DNA of 64,000 nucleotides, from assembly GCF_002855555.1 (NCBI RefSeq), contig NZ_PKRT01000001.1, positions 992,001 through 1,056,000 on the forward strand, read 5' to 3'. The translations under genes were made by a program, and so were the position numbers. This document shows positions 42,060 through 52,234 of this stretch, one piece after another. How positions within the stretch are numbered: the stretch's first letter is position 1; the number at the start of each line of letters is the position of its first letter. The DNA is from Novosphingobium sp. TH158. GTDB lineage: Bacteria > Pseudomonadota > Alphaproteobacteria > Sphingomonadales > Sphingomonadaceae. The notes under the pieces are model-generated. The model ran no database searches, was not told where the DNA came from, and saw only the letters and a program-made list of their open reading frames with translations.

Positions 42060-44600
42060 TCAGCCAACCGTGCGTTCGCGTTCCTCGACCTCGAAGGTTT
42101 CGAGGATATCGCCCGCCTTGATGTCGTTCGTGCCTTCCAGCACCACGCCGCATTCCAGACCGGCGCGGACTTCCGCGACGTCGTCCTTGAAACGGCGCAG
42201 CGAGGCGATGGTCGTCTTGGTGATGATGACATCGTCGCGGGTGACGCGGGCGAAGATGCCCTTCTTGATGTAACCATCGGTGACGAGCAGGCCGGCGGCC
42301 TTGTCGCGCTTGCCGGCGGGGAAGATCTCCTTGATCTCGGCGCGGCCGACCACGGTTTCGATCCGCTCCGGACCCCAGATGCCGGCCATTTCCTTGGCGA
42401 CGTCCTCGGTCAGGTGATAGATCACGTCGAAGTACTTCATCCGCGTCTTGTTGCGCTCGATCATCTCGCGCGCCTTGGCGTTCGGACGGACGTTGAAGCC
42501 GATGATCGGAGCATTGGCCGCCGATGCAAGGCTGACATCGCTTTCGGTGATCGCGCCGACGCCCGAGGCGAGGACCTTGACCTTGATCTCGTCGTTCGAG
42601 AGGCGGTTGAGCGCCTGCACGATCGCTTCGGTCGAACCCTGGACGTCGGACTTCACCACCACCGGATAGTCGATGACGTTCGCCTTGGCAGCAAGCGCCG
42701 AGAACATGTTCTCGAGGCTGGCCGGTGCCGAGGTGGTGCGCTTGGCGGTTGCCTGTTCGGTACGGAAGGCGGCAACCTCGCGGGCGCGGGCCTCGCTTTC
42801 AACCACGGTGAGCGTATCGCCCGCCATCGGCACGCCGCCGATGCCCAGCACTTCCACCGGAAGCGCCGGCGGAGCAGCCTTCAGCTGGCGGCCCTTGTCA
42901 TCGAGCATGGCGCGAACACGGCCCGAATGGGTGCCGACAACCAGGATATCGCCGACCTTCAGCGTACCGCGCGTGATCAGCACGGTGGCCAGCGGGCCCT
43001 TGCCCTTGTCGAGCTTGGCTTCGATCACCGTGGCTTCGGCGGCACGATCCGGGTTGGCGCGCAGTTCGAGCAGTTCGGCCTGGAGCAGGATCTTGTCGAT
43101 CAGCTCGTCAAGGCCGGCGCCGGTCTTGGCCGAAACTTCCACGTCCTGGACTTCGCCCGACATGGCCTCGACGATGATTTCATGCTCGAGCAGGCGCTCG
43201 CGGATCTTCTGCGGGTTGAACTCCGGCTTGTCGCTCTTGGTGATCGCCACGATCATCGGCACGCCGGCCGCCTTGGTGTGGTTGATCGCCTCGATCGTCT
43301 GCGGCATCAGCCCGTCATCGCCGGCGACCACCAGAATGACGATGTCGGTGACGTTCGCACCGCGCATGCGCATTTCGGTGAAGGCCTCGTGGCCCGGCGT
43401 ATCAAGGAAGGTGATCAGTTCGCCACCCTTGGTCTTGATCTGGTAGGCGCCGATGTGCTGCGTGATGCCGCCGGCTTCGCCCTTCACCACGTCGGTCCCG
43501 CGCAGCGCGTCGAGCAGGCTGGTCTTGCCGTGGTCGACATGGCCCATGATCGTCACGACCGGCGGGCGCGGCTTCAGCGTTTCGGGGGCATCGACGTCGG
43601 TCGTCGTGTCGATATCGACGTCGCTTTCCGACACGCGCTGGATGTTGTGGCCGAATTCCTCGACCAGCAGTTCGGCGGTGTCCTGGTCGATCGTCTGGTT
43701 GACGGTGACCATCATGCCCATCTTGAACAGGGCCTTCACCAGGTCCGCGCCCTTTTCGGCCATGCGGTTGGCGAGTTCCTGGACGGTGATCGCGTCAGGC
43801 ACGACAACATCGCGCACCTGCTTCTCGCGCGGCTGGCTCTGGCCGGCGAAGTGGGCGCGGCGTTCCTTTTCGCGCGCACGCTTGAGCGCGGCGAGCGAAC
43901 GGGCGCGTGCACCCTCGTCCTCGTTGAGCGCGCGGGTTACGGTCAGCTTGCCCGACTGGCGGCGGTTGTCCGCCGTCTTGTCGCGCGGGTGGGCGATCTT
44001 CTTGGCCGGCTCGGGGCGCTTGGGCGCGGGCGAGGCAACGGGCGTGAAGCGGCGCGGCGCGGGAGCGGCAGCGGCGGTCGGCGCGGCCGGACGGGCAGGC
44101 TCTTCCGGCTTGGCGGCGGGCTGCTCGGCAACCGGTGCCGGCTCGGGCGCAGCCGGAGCCGGCGGAGGCGGCGGAGGAGCAGCGGCAGCAGCCGCTTCGG
44201 CCTTGCGGTTATCCTCGGCGCGGCGACGCTCTTCCTCAAGCGCGCGCTGGCGCTCTTCGGCTTCGCGGCGGGTCTGCTCTTCCAGCAGGGCAAGGCGCGC
44301 TTCCTCGGCCTCGCGCTGCAGGCGGGCAACGCGTTCCTGCGGCGTTTCGCTGGGCAGCGCGGAAGGCTTGGGCGCAGGCTTGGGCGCCTCGGCAACCGGC
44401 GGCGGGGGCGGCGGAGGCGGCGGAGGCGCGGCAACGGGTGCCTCGCCCGGCTTGCCGATCACCTTGCGGCGCTTCACCTCGACCACGACCTTGTTGGTGC
44501 GACCGTGGCTGAAGGTCTGCTTGACCTCGCCCGCCTGGACCGAAGTCTTGAGCCCCAGCGGCTTGCGGCCAAGGGTCGGTTTGTTTTCGCTGTCGCTCAT
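42060..44600 (-). CDS. infB: Translation initiation factor IF-2
   Basis: 846 residues. A long Ala/Pro/Glu/Arg-rich N-terminal region (~60-230) is followed by the IF-2 N-domain ('[20 protein letters not shown]') and the G domain: G1 '[11 protein letters not shown]', G3 '[20 protein letters not shown]', G4 'VAITKSDKP'. Domains II-IV extend to the end. It brings initiator tRNA to the 30S subunit. The gene follows ylxR by 9 bp. Confidence 0.97.
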   Translation of the reverse strand: MSDSENKPTLGRKPLGLKTSVQAGEVKQTFSHGRTNKVVVEVKRRKVIGKPGEAPVAAPPPPPPPPPPVAEAPKPAPKPSALPSETPQERVARLQREAEEARLALLEEQTRREAEERQRALEEERRRAEDNRKAEAAAAAAPPPPPPAPAAPEPAPVAEQPAAKPEEPARPAAPTAAAAPAPRRFTPVASPAPKRPEPAKKIAHPRDKTADNRRQSGKLTVTRALNEDEGARARSLAALKRAREKERRAHFAGQSQPREKQVRDVVVPDAITVQELANRMAEKGADLVKALFKMGMMVTVNQTIDQDTAELLVEEFGHNIQRVSESDVDIDTTTDVDAPETLKPRPPVVTIMGHVDHGKTSLLDALRGTDVVKGEAGGITQHIGAYQIKTKGGELITFLDTPGHEAFTEMRMRGANVTDIVILVVAGDDGLMPQTIEAINHTKAAGVPMIVAITKSDKPEFNPQKIRERLLEHEIIVEAMSGEVQDVEVSAKTGAGLDELIDKILLQAELLELRANPDRAAEATVIEAKLDKGKGPLATVLITRGTLKVGDILVVGTHSGRVRAMLDDKGRQLKAAPPALPVEVLGIGGVPMAGDTLTVVESEARAREVAAFRTEQATAKRTTSAPASLENMFSALAAKANVIDYPVVVKSDVQGSTEAIVQALNRLSNDEIKVKVLASGVGAITESDVSLASAANAPIIGFNVRPNAKAREMIERNKTRMKYFDVIYHLTEDVAKEMAGIWGPERIETVVGRAEIKEIFPAGKRDKAAGLLVTDGYIKKGIFARVTRDDVIITKTTIASLRRFKDDVAEVRAGLECGVVLEGTNDIKAGDILETFEVEERERTVG

Positions 44601-44609
44601 CGGTCCAAA

Positions 44610-45332
44610 CTATCCTTCAAAATCAATATTCGTCGCATCGGACGAGGCGTTCGTCCGGTCGCTCAATTCGTCTGCCGCAGGTTCGCTGCGGCCCAGGAAA
44701 CGGAGCAGGCGCTCAAGCAGGGCGGTAAATCGCTGTGCCGCCTTTGCATCTTCAAGCGCCAGATGGACGACGTTGTCGCGGCCCAATGCCACAGACAGCG
44801 CCATCCGGTCCAGTGGCAAGCGCGTTCCCGCCATGCCCGAACCTTCAGCTTCCATGCCCACGCGCCAGGCCTGGTCCAGCTTGCGCGCACCATCGTCGCT
44901 GGCATCGGCCGCGTGGCCAAGCCAGACCACGCCCCCGGAACGGGCGTGCTCGGCGATCCTGTCTGACCCGAGCAGCAGCTTTCCGGAACGCATTTCGAGA
45001 CCAAGCCGGTCAGTGACTGCACGCGTCAGCGCCGCTTCGATGCGTTGCGGCAGGTCGGCCGGAATGGTCAGCGCGGCACCCTTGAACGCGCGCGCCAAGG
45101 CCCCCTTGAGGTGGCCCTTGCCCATCGCCTTTTCAAGCTCTGCGCGCGAAACGCCGATCCATGCACCGCGGCCGGGGGCCTTGGCGTGGACATCGGGCAG
45201 CACATCCCCGTCGGGCGAGATCGCCAGGCGCAGGAATCCGTCCCGAGAGCCGTGCTCCCCGGTCAGGATGCAGCGCCGCTCAGGCGCTCCAGAGGCGTCG
45301 GAACCTAGCGGTTCATTGTGAGGAATCCGCAT
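44610..45332 (-). CDS. YlxR (DUF448) RNA-binding protein with L7Ae-like domain
   Basis: 240 residues. The N-terminal YlxR domain is visible as '[20 protein letters not shown]' and '[20 protein letters not shown]'. The remaining part fits an L7Ae/L30e-like fold ('[19 protein letters not shown]'). Alphaproteobacterial members commonly fuse the two. It sits between nusA and infB, as usual, and its start overlaps the nusA end by 20 bp. Confidence 0.9.
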   Translation of the reverse strand: MRIPHNEPLGSDASGAPERRCILTGEHGSRDGFLRLAISPDGDVLPDVHAKAPGRGAWIGVSRAELEKAMGKGHLKGALARAFKGAALTIPADLPQRIEAALTRAVTDRLGLEMRSGKLLLGSDRIAEHARSGGVVWLGHAADASDDGARKLDQAWRVGMEAEGSGMAGTRLPLDRMALSVALGRDNVVHLALEDAKAAQRFTALLERLLRFLGRSEPAADELSDRTNASSDATNIDFEG

Positions 45333-46932
45333 CGGCGGCCTCCTCTTGGGCCGGTTCGTCTTCGAACCAGTGCGCGCGCGCGGCCATGATGATTTCGTTG
45401 CCCTGCTCTTCGCTCAGGCCATATTCGCCAAGGACACCGCCCTTGTCCTCGTCGCGCGCGGCACGGCGCGGGGCCGAACCGTCGCGGCGGCGCTGTTCGG
45501 TGCGCTTCTTGGCGATGAGTTCATCGGTGGCGAGATCGGCAAGGTCGTCAAGCGTCTTGATGCCGGCCTTGCCGAGCGTGACGAGCATCGCCTCGGTCAG
45601 GTGCGGCAGCTCGGCCAGAGCGTCTTCGACGCCCAGCGAGCGGCGCTGTTCGCGGGCAGCTTCCTCGCGGCGGTCGAGCGCTTCCTGCGCGCGGCTCTGC
45701 AGTTCTTCTGCCAGTTCCTCGTCGAAGCCCTCGATCGCGGCCAGTTCGGCCAGCTCGATATAGGCAACTTCTTCCAGCTCGCTGAAGCCTTCGGCAACCA
45801 GCAGCTGCGACAGGGTTTCGTCGACGTCGAGCTCTTCCTCGAACATCTTCGAACGCTCGGCGAATTCCTTCTGGCGCTTCTCGCTCGATTCCGCCTCGGT
45901 CATGATGTCGATCTGCGAGCCGGTGAGCTGGCTGGCGAGACGCACGTTCTGGCCGCGGCGGCCGATGGCGAGCGAAAGCTGGTCATCGGGCACAACCACC
46001 TCGATGCGGCTTTCCTCTTCGTCGATGACGACGCGGCTGACCGTGGCCGGCTGCAGCGCGTTGACCACGAAGGTCGCGGTGTCTTCGCTCCAGGGGATGA
46101 TGTCGATCTTTTCGCCCTGCAGTTCCTGCACGACCGCCTGGACGCGGCTGCCCTTCATGCCGACGCAGGCGCCGACCGGGTCGATCGAGCTGTCGCGGCT
46201 GATGACGCCGATCTTGGCGCGCGAACCAGGATCGCGGGCGGCGGCCATGATGGTGATCACGCCGTCGTAGATTTCGGGCACTTCCTGCGCGAACAGCTTC
46301 TTCATGAATTCGGGGTGCGCGCGCGAAAGGAAGATCTGCGGGCCGCGGTTGTTGCGCTCCACCTTGGAGATGTAGGCGCGCACGCGCTCGCCCACGCGGG
46401 CGACTTCGCGCGGGATCTGCTGGTCGCGGCGGATCACGCCCTCGGCGCGGCCGAGGTTGACGATGACATGGCCGAATTCGACCGACTTGATCGTGCCTAC
46501 GACGATTTCACCGGCGCGGTCCTTGAATTCCTCGTACTGGCGCTCGCGCTCGGCATCGCGGACCTTCTGGAAGATCACCTGCTTGGCCGACTGTGCGTCG
46601 ATGCGGCCCAGATCGACCGGCGGCAGCGGATCGACAATGAAGTCGCCCAGCTTGGCATTGGCATCGAGCTTCTGCGCCTGCTTCAGGTCGACCTGCTTGA
46701 AGTAGTCCTCGACCTCCTCGACCACTTCCACGACGCGCCACAGGCGCAGGTCGCCGGTGCGCGGGTCAAGCTTGGCGCGAATGTCGTTTTCCGCGCCGTA
46801 ACGGTTGCGGGCAGACTTCTGGATCGCTTCTTCCATCGCCTCGATGACGATCGACTTGTCGATCATCTTCTCGGTCGCCACGGCGTTGGCGATGGCGAGC
46901 AGTTCGGCGCGGTTCGCGGAAATCGCACTCAT
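45313..46932 (-). CDS. nusA: Transcription termination/antitermination factor NusA
   Basis: 539 residues. N-terminal RNAP-binding domain ('[20 protein letters not shown]'), S1 domain ('[20 protein letters not shown]'), two KH domains ('[20 protein letters not shown]', '[20 protein letters not shown]') and two C-terminal acidic HhH-like repeats. The tail is Glu/Asp/Ala-rich. It regulates pausing and termination. It is preceded by rimP (3-bp gap). Confidence 0.97.
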   Translation of the reverse strand: MSAISANRAELLAIANAVATEKMIDKSIVIEAMEEAIQKSARNRYGAENDIRAKLDPRTGDLRLWRVVEVVEEVEDYFKQVDLKQAQKLDANAKLGDFIVDPLPPVDLGRIDAQSAKQVIFQKVRDAERERQYEEFKDRAGEIVVGTIKSVEFGHVIVNLGRAEGVIRRDQQIPREVARVGERVRAYISKVERNNRGPQIFLSRAHPEFMKKLFAQEVPEIYDGVITIMAAARDPGSRAKIGVISRDSSIDPVGACVGMKGSRVQAVVQELQGEKIDIIPWSEDTATFVVNALQPATVSRVVIDEEESRIEVVVPDDQLSLAIGRRGQNVRLASQLTGSQIDIMTEAESSEKRQKEFAERSKMFEEELDVDETLSQLLVAEGFSELEEVAYIELAELAAIEGFDEELAEELQSRAQEALDRREEAAREQRRSLGVEDALAELPHLTEAMLVTLGKAGIKTLDDLADLATDELIAKKRTEQRRRDGSAPRRAARDEDKGGVLGEYGLSEEQGNEIIMAARAHWFEDEPAQEEAADADSSQ

Positions 46933-46935
46933 CGG

Positions 46936-47496
46936 TCAGTCTTCCTGTTCTTCAAGAATCTCGTCGGCACCGCTGGTGTCGATCGGGCGGGTGGCGGCAA
47001 TCAGCCGGTCGGTCAAGACCAGCTTCGCGGAATGAACGTTGGCAAGCGGGAACGAGACCGGGCCGGACTTCCTGTCCTCCAGCGTCACGACATCGCCTTC
47101 GATGCCCTGGATATCGCCCTGCACCGACTTGCGGTTGCCATCGACCGGCTCGACCAGCTGGACGCGGGCTTCGTGGCCGGTCCACGCGGACCAGTCCTTC
47201 GCGCGCGTCAGCGGACGGTCGATGCCCGGCGAGCTGACTTCGAGGCGGTAAGCATCGGCGATCAGCACGTCGCCGGCTTCCTCAAGGTCGTCCAGGCGAT
47301 CGGAAATGCGGTGAGAAAGCGCGGCGCACTGTTCGATCACCAGCTGCCCGGTGGCCGGATCCTCGGCCATCACCTGCAGGGTAAAGTCCTCATCCCCGAT
47401 CTCGCCACCCTTGAAGTATTTCACGCGCACGAGATCGAATCCCAGGGCTTTCACCTCGGGCTCGATCACTTCGGTAAGGCGCGCGATATCCGCCAT
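46936..47496 (-). CDS. rimP: Ribosome maturation factor RimP
   Basis: 186 residues starting MADIARLTEVIEPEVKALG, with GAGTG before the ATG. The RimP N- and C-domains are visible: 'GFDLVRVKYFKGGEIGDEDF', 'DAYRLEVSSPGIDRPLTRAK' (the S-S-P-G-I-D-R-P motif) and 'VQLVEPVDGNRKSVQGDIQG'. It is the first gene of the nusA-infB operon and supports 30S assembly. Confidence 0.96.
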   Translation of the reverse strand: MADIARLTEVIEPEVKALGFDLVRVKYFKGGEIGDEDFTLQVMAEDPATGQLVIEQCAALSHRISDRLDDLEEAGDVLIADAYRLEVSSPGIDRPLTRAKDWSAWTGHEARVQLVEPVDGNRKSVQGDIQGIEGDVVTLEDRKSGPVSFPLANVHSAKLVLTDRLIAATRPIDTSGADEILEEQED

Positions 47497-47746
47497 GGGT
47501 CACTCCAAAAGGGCCGGCAATGCAGCAAAGCGGTTTCGTGCCGGCCCCTTGCGGCGCCAGCCCCTCCGTTGCTTCACAATGTCGGGATGAAGCACAGATA
47601 GGCGCATCGGGCACGAATTGCAACCGCCATTTGCGGCGGGCGGATTCCCCGTCGCAGGCACTGCAACAAAGGGAAACTTAACCGTTTCCACGCTAGGCGC
47701 CGGAATAAGCCAGCGCGGCTTGGGCACAAGGGAATACGGCAGCAGC

Positions 47747-48853
47747 ATGAAGCGCGCCCTGATCAGGACGGCTTACCGGATCGGCAAGTTGGCCGGGCTG
47801 TTTGCGCTTGCCCGCCGCATCACCCGCCGACGCCTGCGCATCCTGTGCTATCACGGCTTCACCCTGGATGACGAGGCGGCCTTCCGCCCTTCGCTGTTCA
47901 TTTCCGGCGAGACCTTCGCCCGGCGCATGCGCACCATCGCGCGCAAGGGCTATCCGGTGATCTCGCTCGACGAGGCGAGCCGCCTGCTCGAGCAGGACGC
48001 GATCGACCGCGCGCCGGTTGTCATCACCATCGATGACGGTTTCCATTCCACCCACGCCGTCGCCCGCCCGGTGCTGGAAAAGCACGGCTTCCCCGCGACG
48101 CTTTACCTGACCAGCTATTACTTCCAGCAAGGCCGGCCCATCTTCCAGCTTGCCATCGCCTATATCTGCTGGAAGAGCCCGCTGACCGAGGCCGACCTTT
48201 CCGGCCTTGGCCTGGATGAAGGCGATGCGCTGGGCAGGGTTCTGCTCGATGGCGAAATGCGGGGCGAACTTGCCAAGCAGCTGTTCGTCGCCGCCTGCGC
48301 CACTTTCGACAGCCCGGGCCGCATCGCCTTCGCCCGCCGTCTCGCCGAGCGGCTGCAGGTCGATTACGAGGCGATCATCGCCAGCCGCAAGCTGAGCCTG
48401 GTGTCGCCCGAGGAACTGCGCGAGCTGGCGGATTCGGGAATGGCGATCGAACTGCACACCCATCGCCACCTGTTGCCGGAAGAGCTCGATGCGGGCCTGC
48501 GCGAAATCGCCGACAACCGCGCGGTTATCGAGCCGGTAACCAGCAAGCCTGCGCAGCATTTCTGCTATCCCAGCGGCATCTGGTCTGCCGCGCGGTTTCC
48601 CGCGCTGCGGATGTCCGGCGTGAAGACCGCGACCACCTGCGAGCCCGGCCTTGCCCGCCACGGCGCAGACATGCTGGCCCTGCCCCGCGTGCTGGACGAT
48701 TCGCGGGTCAGCCAGATCGAGTTCGAGGCCGAACTTTCGGGGGTCTCCGATCTCTACCGCGATCTTGTCGGCGCCAGCAAGCGCAAGGCGGCATCGCTCA
48801 GCGTCTATGGCAACTGGGTGGCGGAAACGGCGCTGCCGGTGCTGGCCGCCTGA
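47747..48853 (+). CDS. Polysaccharide deacetylase family protein
   Basis: 368 residues from MKRALIRTAYRIGKLAGLFA; the frame is open upstream but lacks a signal. NodB-homology motif 'VVITIDDGFHSTHAVARPVL' gives the metal-binding DDG, with 'AIELHTHRHLLPEELDAG' (H-x-H-x3-4 ligands) and 'QHFCYPSGIWSAA' later. The early 'RILCYHGFTLDDEAAF' is typical of exopolysaccharide-type deacetylases. Product likely modifies a cell-surface glycan. It is divergent from rimP across 250 bp that shows no gene. Confidence 0.88.
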   Translation: MKRALIRTAYRIGKLAGLFALARRITRRRLRILCYHGFTLDDEAAFRPSLFISGETFARRMRTIARKGYPVISLDEASRLLEQDAIDRAPVVITIDDGFHSTHAVARPVLEKHGFPATLYLTSYYFQQGRPIFQLAIAYICWKSPLTEADLSGLGLDEGDALGRVLLDGEMRGELAKQLFVAACATFDSPGRIAFARRLAERLQVDYEAIIASRKLSLVSPEELRELADSGMAIELHTHRHLLPEELDAGLREIADNRAVIEPVTSKPAQHFCYPSGIWSAARFPALRMSGVKTATTCEPGLARHGADMLALPRVLDDSRVSQIEFEAELSGVSDLYRDLVGASKRKAASLSVYGNWVAETALPVLAA

Positions 48854-48892
48854 AGCCCGCGCCCGCGCGACAGGCGGGCGCTTCACGTTCGA

Positions 48893-49201
48893 TCAGTCGG
48901 AAGCCTTCTTCGCCGCATCGGTGACCGCGGCCCAATTGTCCGTATTGGCCTGCTTCACCTCGCCGATTTCGATGCCGGCATAGTCGCGCGCCACGCCGGA
49001 AACGGCAGAGACGGCCTTGTCGGTGAGCGATTCCTTGTCAGACCCGCGATGGACCACCACCGCTTCCGCCGTGCCGCTGGCCCAGGGGTTCTTCGGCTGG
49101 TCGTTTTCGGGCTTGTCATTGCCGAAGAAGATGAAGCCGGCAGCGGCCACACCGACAACCAGAACCTTGTGACGGACAATCCATTGCGCAACGCGGTACA
49201 T
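48893..49201 (-). CDS. Small membrane-anchored hypothetical protein
   Basis: 102 residues from MYRVAQWIVRHKVLVVG; AGGGG lies 8 nt before this ATG, while the GTG 6 bases upstream is too close to it. One N-terminal transmembrane helix (VLVVGVAAAGFIFFG) is followed by a polar domain ('KPENDQPKNPWASGTAEAV', 'TDKAVSAVSGVARDYAGI'). Family not recognised. It sits on the pspF strand, just downstream of it. Confidence 0.65.
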   Translation of the reverse strand: MYRVAQWIVRHKVLVVGVAAAGFIFFGNDKPENDQPKNPWASGTAEAVVVHRGSDKESLTDKAVSAVSGVARDYAGIEIGEVKQANTDNWAAVTDAAKKASD

Positions 49202-49256
49202 CGGCACTTCCCCTTTTGCGGAAGTGCATAAGTAGAAACACGGGGTTACAAGGTCG

Positions 49257-50309
49257 TTAACCGGCAGCCTTATCCATAAGGCCGTGCTTTTTCATGCAGT
49301 GGCGAAGCTGGTCGTAGGTCAGGCCAAGCGCCTTGGCGGTCTGTCGCTGGTTATAGCGATGGCGGGCAAGGTGATGCTCAAGGATGGCGCGTTCATGCGC
49401 ATCGACCGCGGCGCGCAGGTCGCTCACCTGGTCATGCGCGGATGCTGCGGGAAGCGTGGGCGCATGCCCCACAGCCACAGGCGCGGCAGTGGCAGATGAA
49501 GGCGCCGGGCCGCGATGCGCCGCCACCTGCGGCTTCCACGGGCTGTCGAACGGATCGAACACGACGTGGCCGACGGGCCGCGAACCGTCATCCCAGCGAT
49601 AGACCGCGCGCTCCACCACATTGCGCAATTCGCGCACGTTGCCCGGCCAGAGGTGGTCCTGAAGCGCCTCCATCACCACCGGCTCAAAGCCGGGCCAGGA
49701 TTCCCAGCCAAGCTCGGCCGCCATGCGCCGCCCGAAATAGTCGCACAGCACCCTGACATCGCCTTCGCGGGCGCGCAGGGGTGGCAAGGTGATCACCTCG
49801 AACGAAAGCCGGTCCAGCAGGTCGGCGCGAAAGCGGCCTTCGTCGGCAAGGCGCGGCAGGTCTTCATTGGTGGCGGCAACGATGCGGACATCGACCTGGA
49901 TCGGCCGCGACGATCCGATCCGCGTCACCTGGCCATATTCGATGGCACGCAGCAGGCGCTCCTGCGCGCCCATTGACAGCGTGGCCAGCTCGTCAAGGAA
50001 CAGCGTGCCCTTGTCCGCCTCTTCAAAGCGCCCGGCCCGTGCGCGGGTGGCCCCGGTGAAGGCGCCCTGTTCATGGCCGAACAGTTCCGCCTCGATCAGC
50101 GTTTCAGGCAGTGCCGCGCAGTTGAGCGTGACCATCGGTTCGGCCCATCGGCGCGAGAGCTGGTGCAGGCGTTCGGCGATCAGTTCCTTGCCCGTGCCGC
50201 GCTCGCCAATCACAAGCACCGGCCGGCTGAGCGCAGCGGCGCGACTGGCGCGTTCCACGGCATCGAGGAAGGCGCCTGACTGGCCGACGAACTGGGTTCC
50301 GCGCTCCAT
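49257..50309 (-). CDS. pspF: Phage shock protein activator PspF (sigma-54 enhancer-binding protein)
   Basis: 350 residues from MERGTQFVGQSGAFLDA (ATG 50309). It has no receiver domain and begins directly with the AAA+ domain: Walker A 'GERGTGKE', the sigma-54 loop 'GAFTGATR', Walker B 'GTLFLDELATL', 'RADLLDRLSFEVITLPPLR' and 'WPGNVRELRNVVERA'. The C-terminus is a Fis-type HTH ('YNQRQTAKALGLTYDQLRHC'). PspF lacks a sensor because PspA inhibits it directly. It is divergent from a sigma-54 promoter at 50409. Confidence 0.95.
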   Translation of the reverse strand: MERGTQFVGQSGAFLDAVERASRAAALSRPVLVIGERGTGKELIAERLHQLSRRWAEPMVTLNCAALPETLIEAELFGHEQGAFTGATRARAGRFEEADKGTLFLDELATLSMGAQERLLRAIEYGQVTRIGSSRPIQVDVRIVAATNEDLPRLADEGRFRADLLDRLSFEVITLPPLRAREGDVRVLCDYFGRRMAAELGWESWPGFEPVVMEALQDHLWPGNVRELRNVVERAVYRWDDGSRPVGHVVFDPFDSPWKPQVAAHRGPAPSSATAAPVAVGHAPTLPAASAHDQVSDLRAAVDAHERAILEHHLARHRYNQRQTAKALGLTYDQLRHCMKKHGLMDKAAG

Positions 50310-50408
50310 GCCCAATTGTTAGCATAAATTCCCAAGTTGCCGCAATGCGCGCAGCAAGTCGTTCGTCGAACACCCGCGAAACCCTGGGAAATCAGCCGCT
50401 GCGACAAT

Positions 50409-50425
50409 TTGGCACGCTGCTTGCG
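50409..50425 (+). promoter_or_regulatory. Sigma-54 promoter of the psp operon
   Basis: TTGGCACGCTGCTTGC (50409-50424) matches the sigma-54 consensus TTGGCACR-N4-TTGC, with the invariant GG (50411-50412) and GC (50423-50424) separated by 10 bases. It reads toward pspA and lies between the divergent pspF and the psp genes. Start of transcription would be around 50436. Confidence 0.9.
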
Positions 50426-50473
50426 AAACGATGAACAAGCCCGGCAACGGGTATCGTTCGAAAGGTAACCACC

Positions 50474-50641
50474 ATGTTCCAGCGTCAGTCAGAGCCGGCC
50501 CGCAAGCGCCCCTCCCCGCTCGACCGCGCGGTTGTTCTGTCCATCGTCGCGATGACTTCGATGAACGTAGTCGTGCTCGCCCAGCAGCTTTCAGTCCCCC
50601 AGCTTGCCGCGAGCACCCTTGGCGGACTTGGTCTTGCATGA
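50474..50641 (+). CDS. Small predicted membrane protein ahead of pspA
   Basis: 55 residues (MFQRQSEPARKRPSPLDRAV...), AAGG 9 nt before the ATG. A basic N-terminus precedes one hydrophobic helix (VVLSIVAMTSMNVVVLA). The first gene after the sigma-54 promoter, it would be cotranscribed with pspA. Family not recognised; its position suggests a leader or psp-related membrane peptide. Confidence 0.6.
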   Translation: MFQRQSEPARKRPSPLDRAVVLSIVAMTSMNVVVLAQQLSVPQLAASTLGGLGLA

Positions 50642-50835
50642 CCGGGTTCGACCCCCTCGGGCCGGAATCCCCGGAGCCCCCCGCTGATGGCTTGCAGTCC
50701 CGCCGTCATGCCGGGGTTCCGGCCCACTTCTCATCGCCGCGCGGCGAAGGCCGTTCCACCCGCTTCGATGCCGAGGTAGAACGCCTTCGCCAGTCGCCCA
50801 CGCCGACCCAGTCCTATTCAACCGGAGCCACTTTC

Positions 50836-51519
50836 ATGGGCATTTTCAGCCGCACCCGTGACATCATCGCCGCCAACTTTTCCGACCTGCTCGACAAGGC
50901 GGACGATCCCGAAAAGATGATCCGCATGATCATCTTCGAGATGGAGGAAACCCTTGTCGAAGTGCGCGCCAGCGCCGCGCGCACCATTGCCGACCAGAAG
51001 GAAATGCACCGCCACACCGTGAAGCTGGACAAGCTTCAGGCCGACTGGGCGGAAAAGGCGCAGCTTGCGCTCAGCAAGGATCGCGAAGACCTCGCCCGCG
51101 CCGCGCTGGTCGAAAAGAAGAAGGCCGCCGACATGGCCGACCAGCTCAAGGAAGAGATCAAGGTCCTCGACGATGCGCTGCGCGCCTACGAGGTCGATAT
51201 CGAGAAGCTGCAGACCCGCCTGCGCGAGGCCCGCACCCGCCAGAGCGCGATCGCCGCGCGCCTCGAAAGCGCCGAGAACCGCGTCAAGCTGCGCACCCTG
51301 CTGGCAAGCGAGCGCGTGGACGAGGCAATGGCCCGCTTCGACCAGCTTGAACGCCGCGTCGACTATGCCGAAGGCCGCGCCGATGCGCTGAGCCTGGCCG
51401 ATGGCCGCGCAACCCCCAGCCTCGCCGACGAGATCAACGCGCTGGCCGGGCAGGACAAGGTCGATGAAGAACTCGAAGCGATGAAGGCCGCGCTCGCCGC
51501 CCAGAACAAGGACGCCTGA
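50836..51519 (+). CDS. pspA: Phage shock protein A
   Basis: 227 residues from MGIFSRTRDIIAANFSDLLD, nearly the same start as enterobacterial PspA, with GGAG ~10 nt upstream. The entire protein is a long coiled coil (PspA/IM30 family), e.g. 'EDPEKM'-like 'ADDPEKMIRMIIFEMEETLV' and 'SERVDEAMARFDQLERRVDY'. PspA stabilises stressed inner membranes and inhibits PspF. The frame is open back to 50638 but that extension is low-complexity and unlikely. One base separates it from pspB. Confidence 0.95.
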   Translation: MGIFSRTRDIIAANFSDLLDKADDPEKMIRMIIFEMEETLVEVRASAARTIADQKEMHRHTVKLDKLQADWAEKAQLALSKDREDLARAALVEKKKAADMADQLKEEIKVLDDALRAYEVDIEKLQTRLREARTRQSAIAARLESAENRVKLRTLLASERVDEAMARFDQLERRVDYAEGRADALSLADGRATPSLADEINALAGQDKVDEELEAMKAALAAQNKDA

Positions 51520-51520
51520 C

Positions 51521-51835
51521 ATGGAATTCCTCGAAGCACTGGTGCCGATCACCGCCGTCCTCGGCATCTTCGTCGGCCTGCCCTGGCTGATCCTGCACTA
51601 CATCACCAAGTGGAAGACGGCGGCCACGCTGACCAGCGGCGATGAGGCCCTGCTCGAGGAGCTTTACCAGGTCGCCAAGCGGCTCGACGCGCGGATGGAC
51701 ACGGTCGAGCGACTGGTCGCCGCCGACAACCCCGATTTCCACCCGGCCCGCGTCACCCATGACCGCGAGACCGACAACCAGCAACTGCGCGAGCTTGAAG
51801 GACTGCTCGGCAAGACGGAAAGGATGCCCAAGTGA
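51521..51835 (+). CDS. pspB: Phage shock protein B
   Basis: 104 residues. N-terminal transmembrane helix (VPITAVLGIFVGLPWLIL), then a cytoplasmic coiled coil 'LLEELYQVAKRLDARMDTVE' followed by RLVAADNPDF, which corresponds to the E. coli PspB segment ending 'ILDAEHPNW'. A longer C-terminal tail than in E. coli follows. With PspC it relays membrane stress to PspA. Overlaps pspC by 4 bp. Confidence 0.9.
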   Translation: MEFLEALVPITAVLGIFVGLPWLILHYITKWKTAATLTSGDEALLEELYQVAKRLDARMDTVERLVAADNPDFHPARVTHDRETDNQQLRELEGLLGKTERMPK

Positions 51836-52209
51836 ACAGCCCGCGCACACGCTTTTACCGCGACAAGATCAACGGCAAGATCTTCGGCGTCTGCTCCGGC
51901 ATCGCCGACTATACCGGGGTCGATGTCCTGTGGGTCCGCATCGGCATGGTGCTGTTCACCCTGTCGACCGGCTTCGGCATCCCGCTTTACGTGATCCTGG
52001 CGCTGATCGCCGACAAGAAGCCCGGCTACCTCTATTCGGAAGACCGCGCAGAGCAGAAGTTCTGGCAGGGCGTGCGCCAGTCGCCCGGCCGCACGGCCCG
52101 CGAAGTGCGCGCCCAGTTCCGCGATATCGACCGCCGCCTGGCCGACATCGAAAGCTACTACGTTTCGTCCAACCCGCGCCTTTCCGCCGAAATCGAAAAG
52201 CTGCGCTGA
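51832..52209 (+). CDS. pspC: Phage shock protein C (PspC domain)
   Basis: 125 residues, GTG start. The PspC domain is visible as 'RDKINGKIFGVCSGIADYTG' then 'VLWVRIGMVLFTLSTGFGIP' and 'YVILALIADKKP'. The C-terminus is an amphipathic helical segment ('VRAQFRDIDRRLADIESYYV'). Inner-membrane sensor partner of PspB. Confidence 0.93.
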   Translation: MNSPRTRFYRDKINGKIFGVCSGIADYTGVDVLWVRIGMVLFTLSTGFGIPLYVILALIADKKPGYLYSEDRAEQKFWQGVRQSPGRTAREVRAQFRDIDRRLADIESYYVSSNPRLSAEIEKLR

Positions 52210-52234
52210 GCCTTGGCCAACAGGGGAAAATCCC

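Noticed and set aside
50638..50835. N-terminal extension of PspA from the ATG at 50638
   Set aside because: The extension is Pro/Ser/Arg-rich and does not look like PspA; the canonical MGIFSR start with a GGAG site is at 50836.
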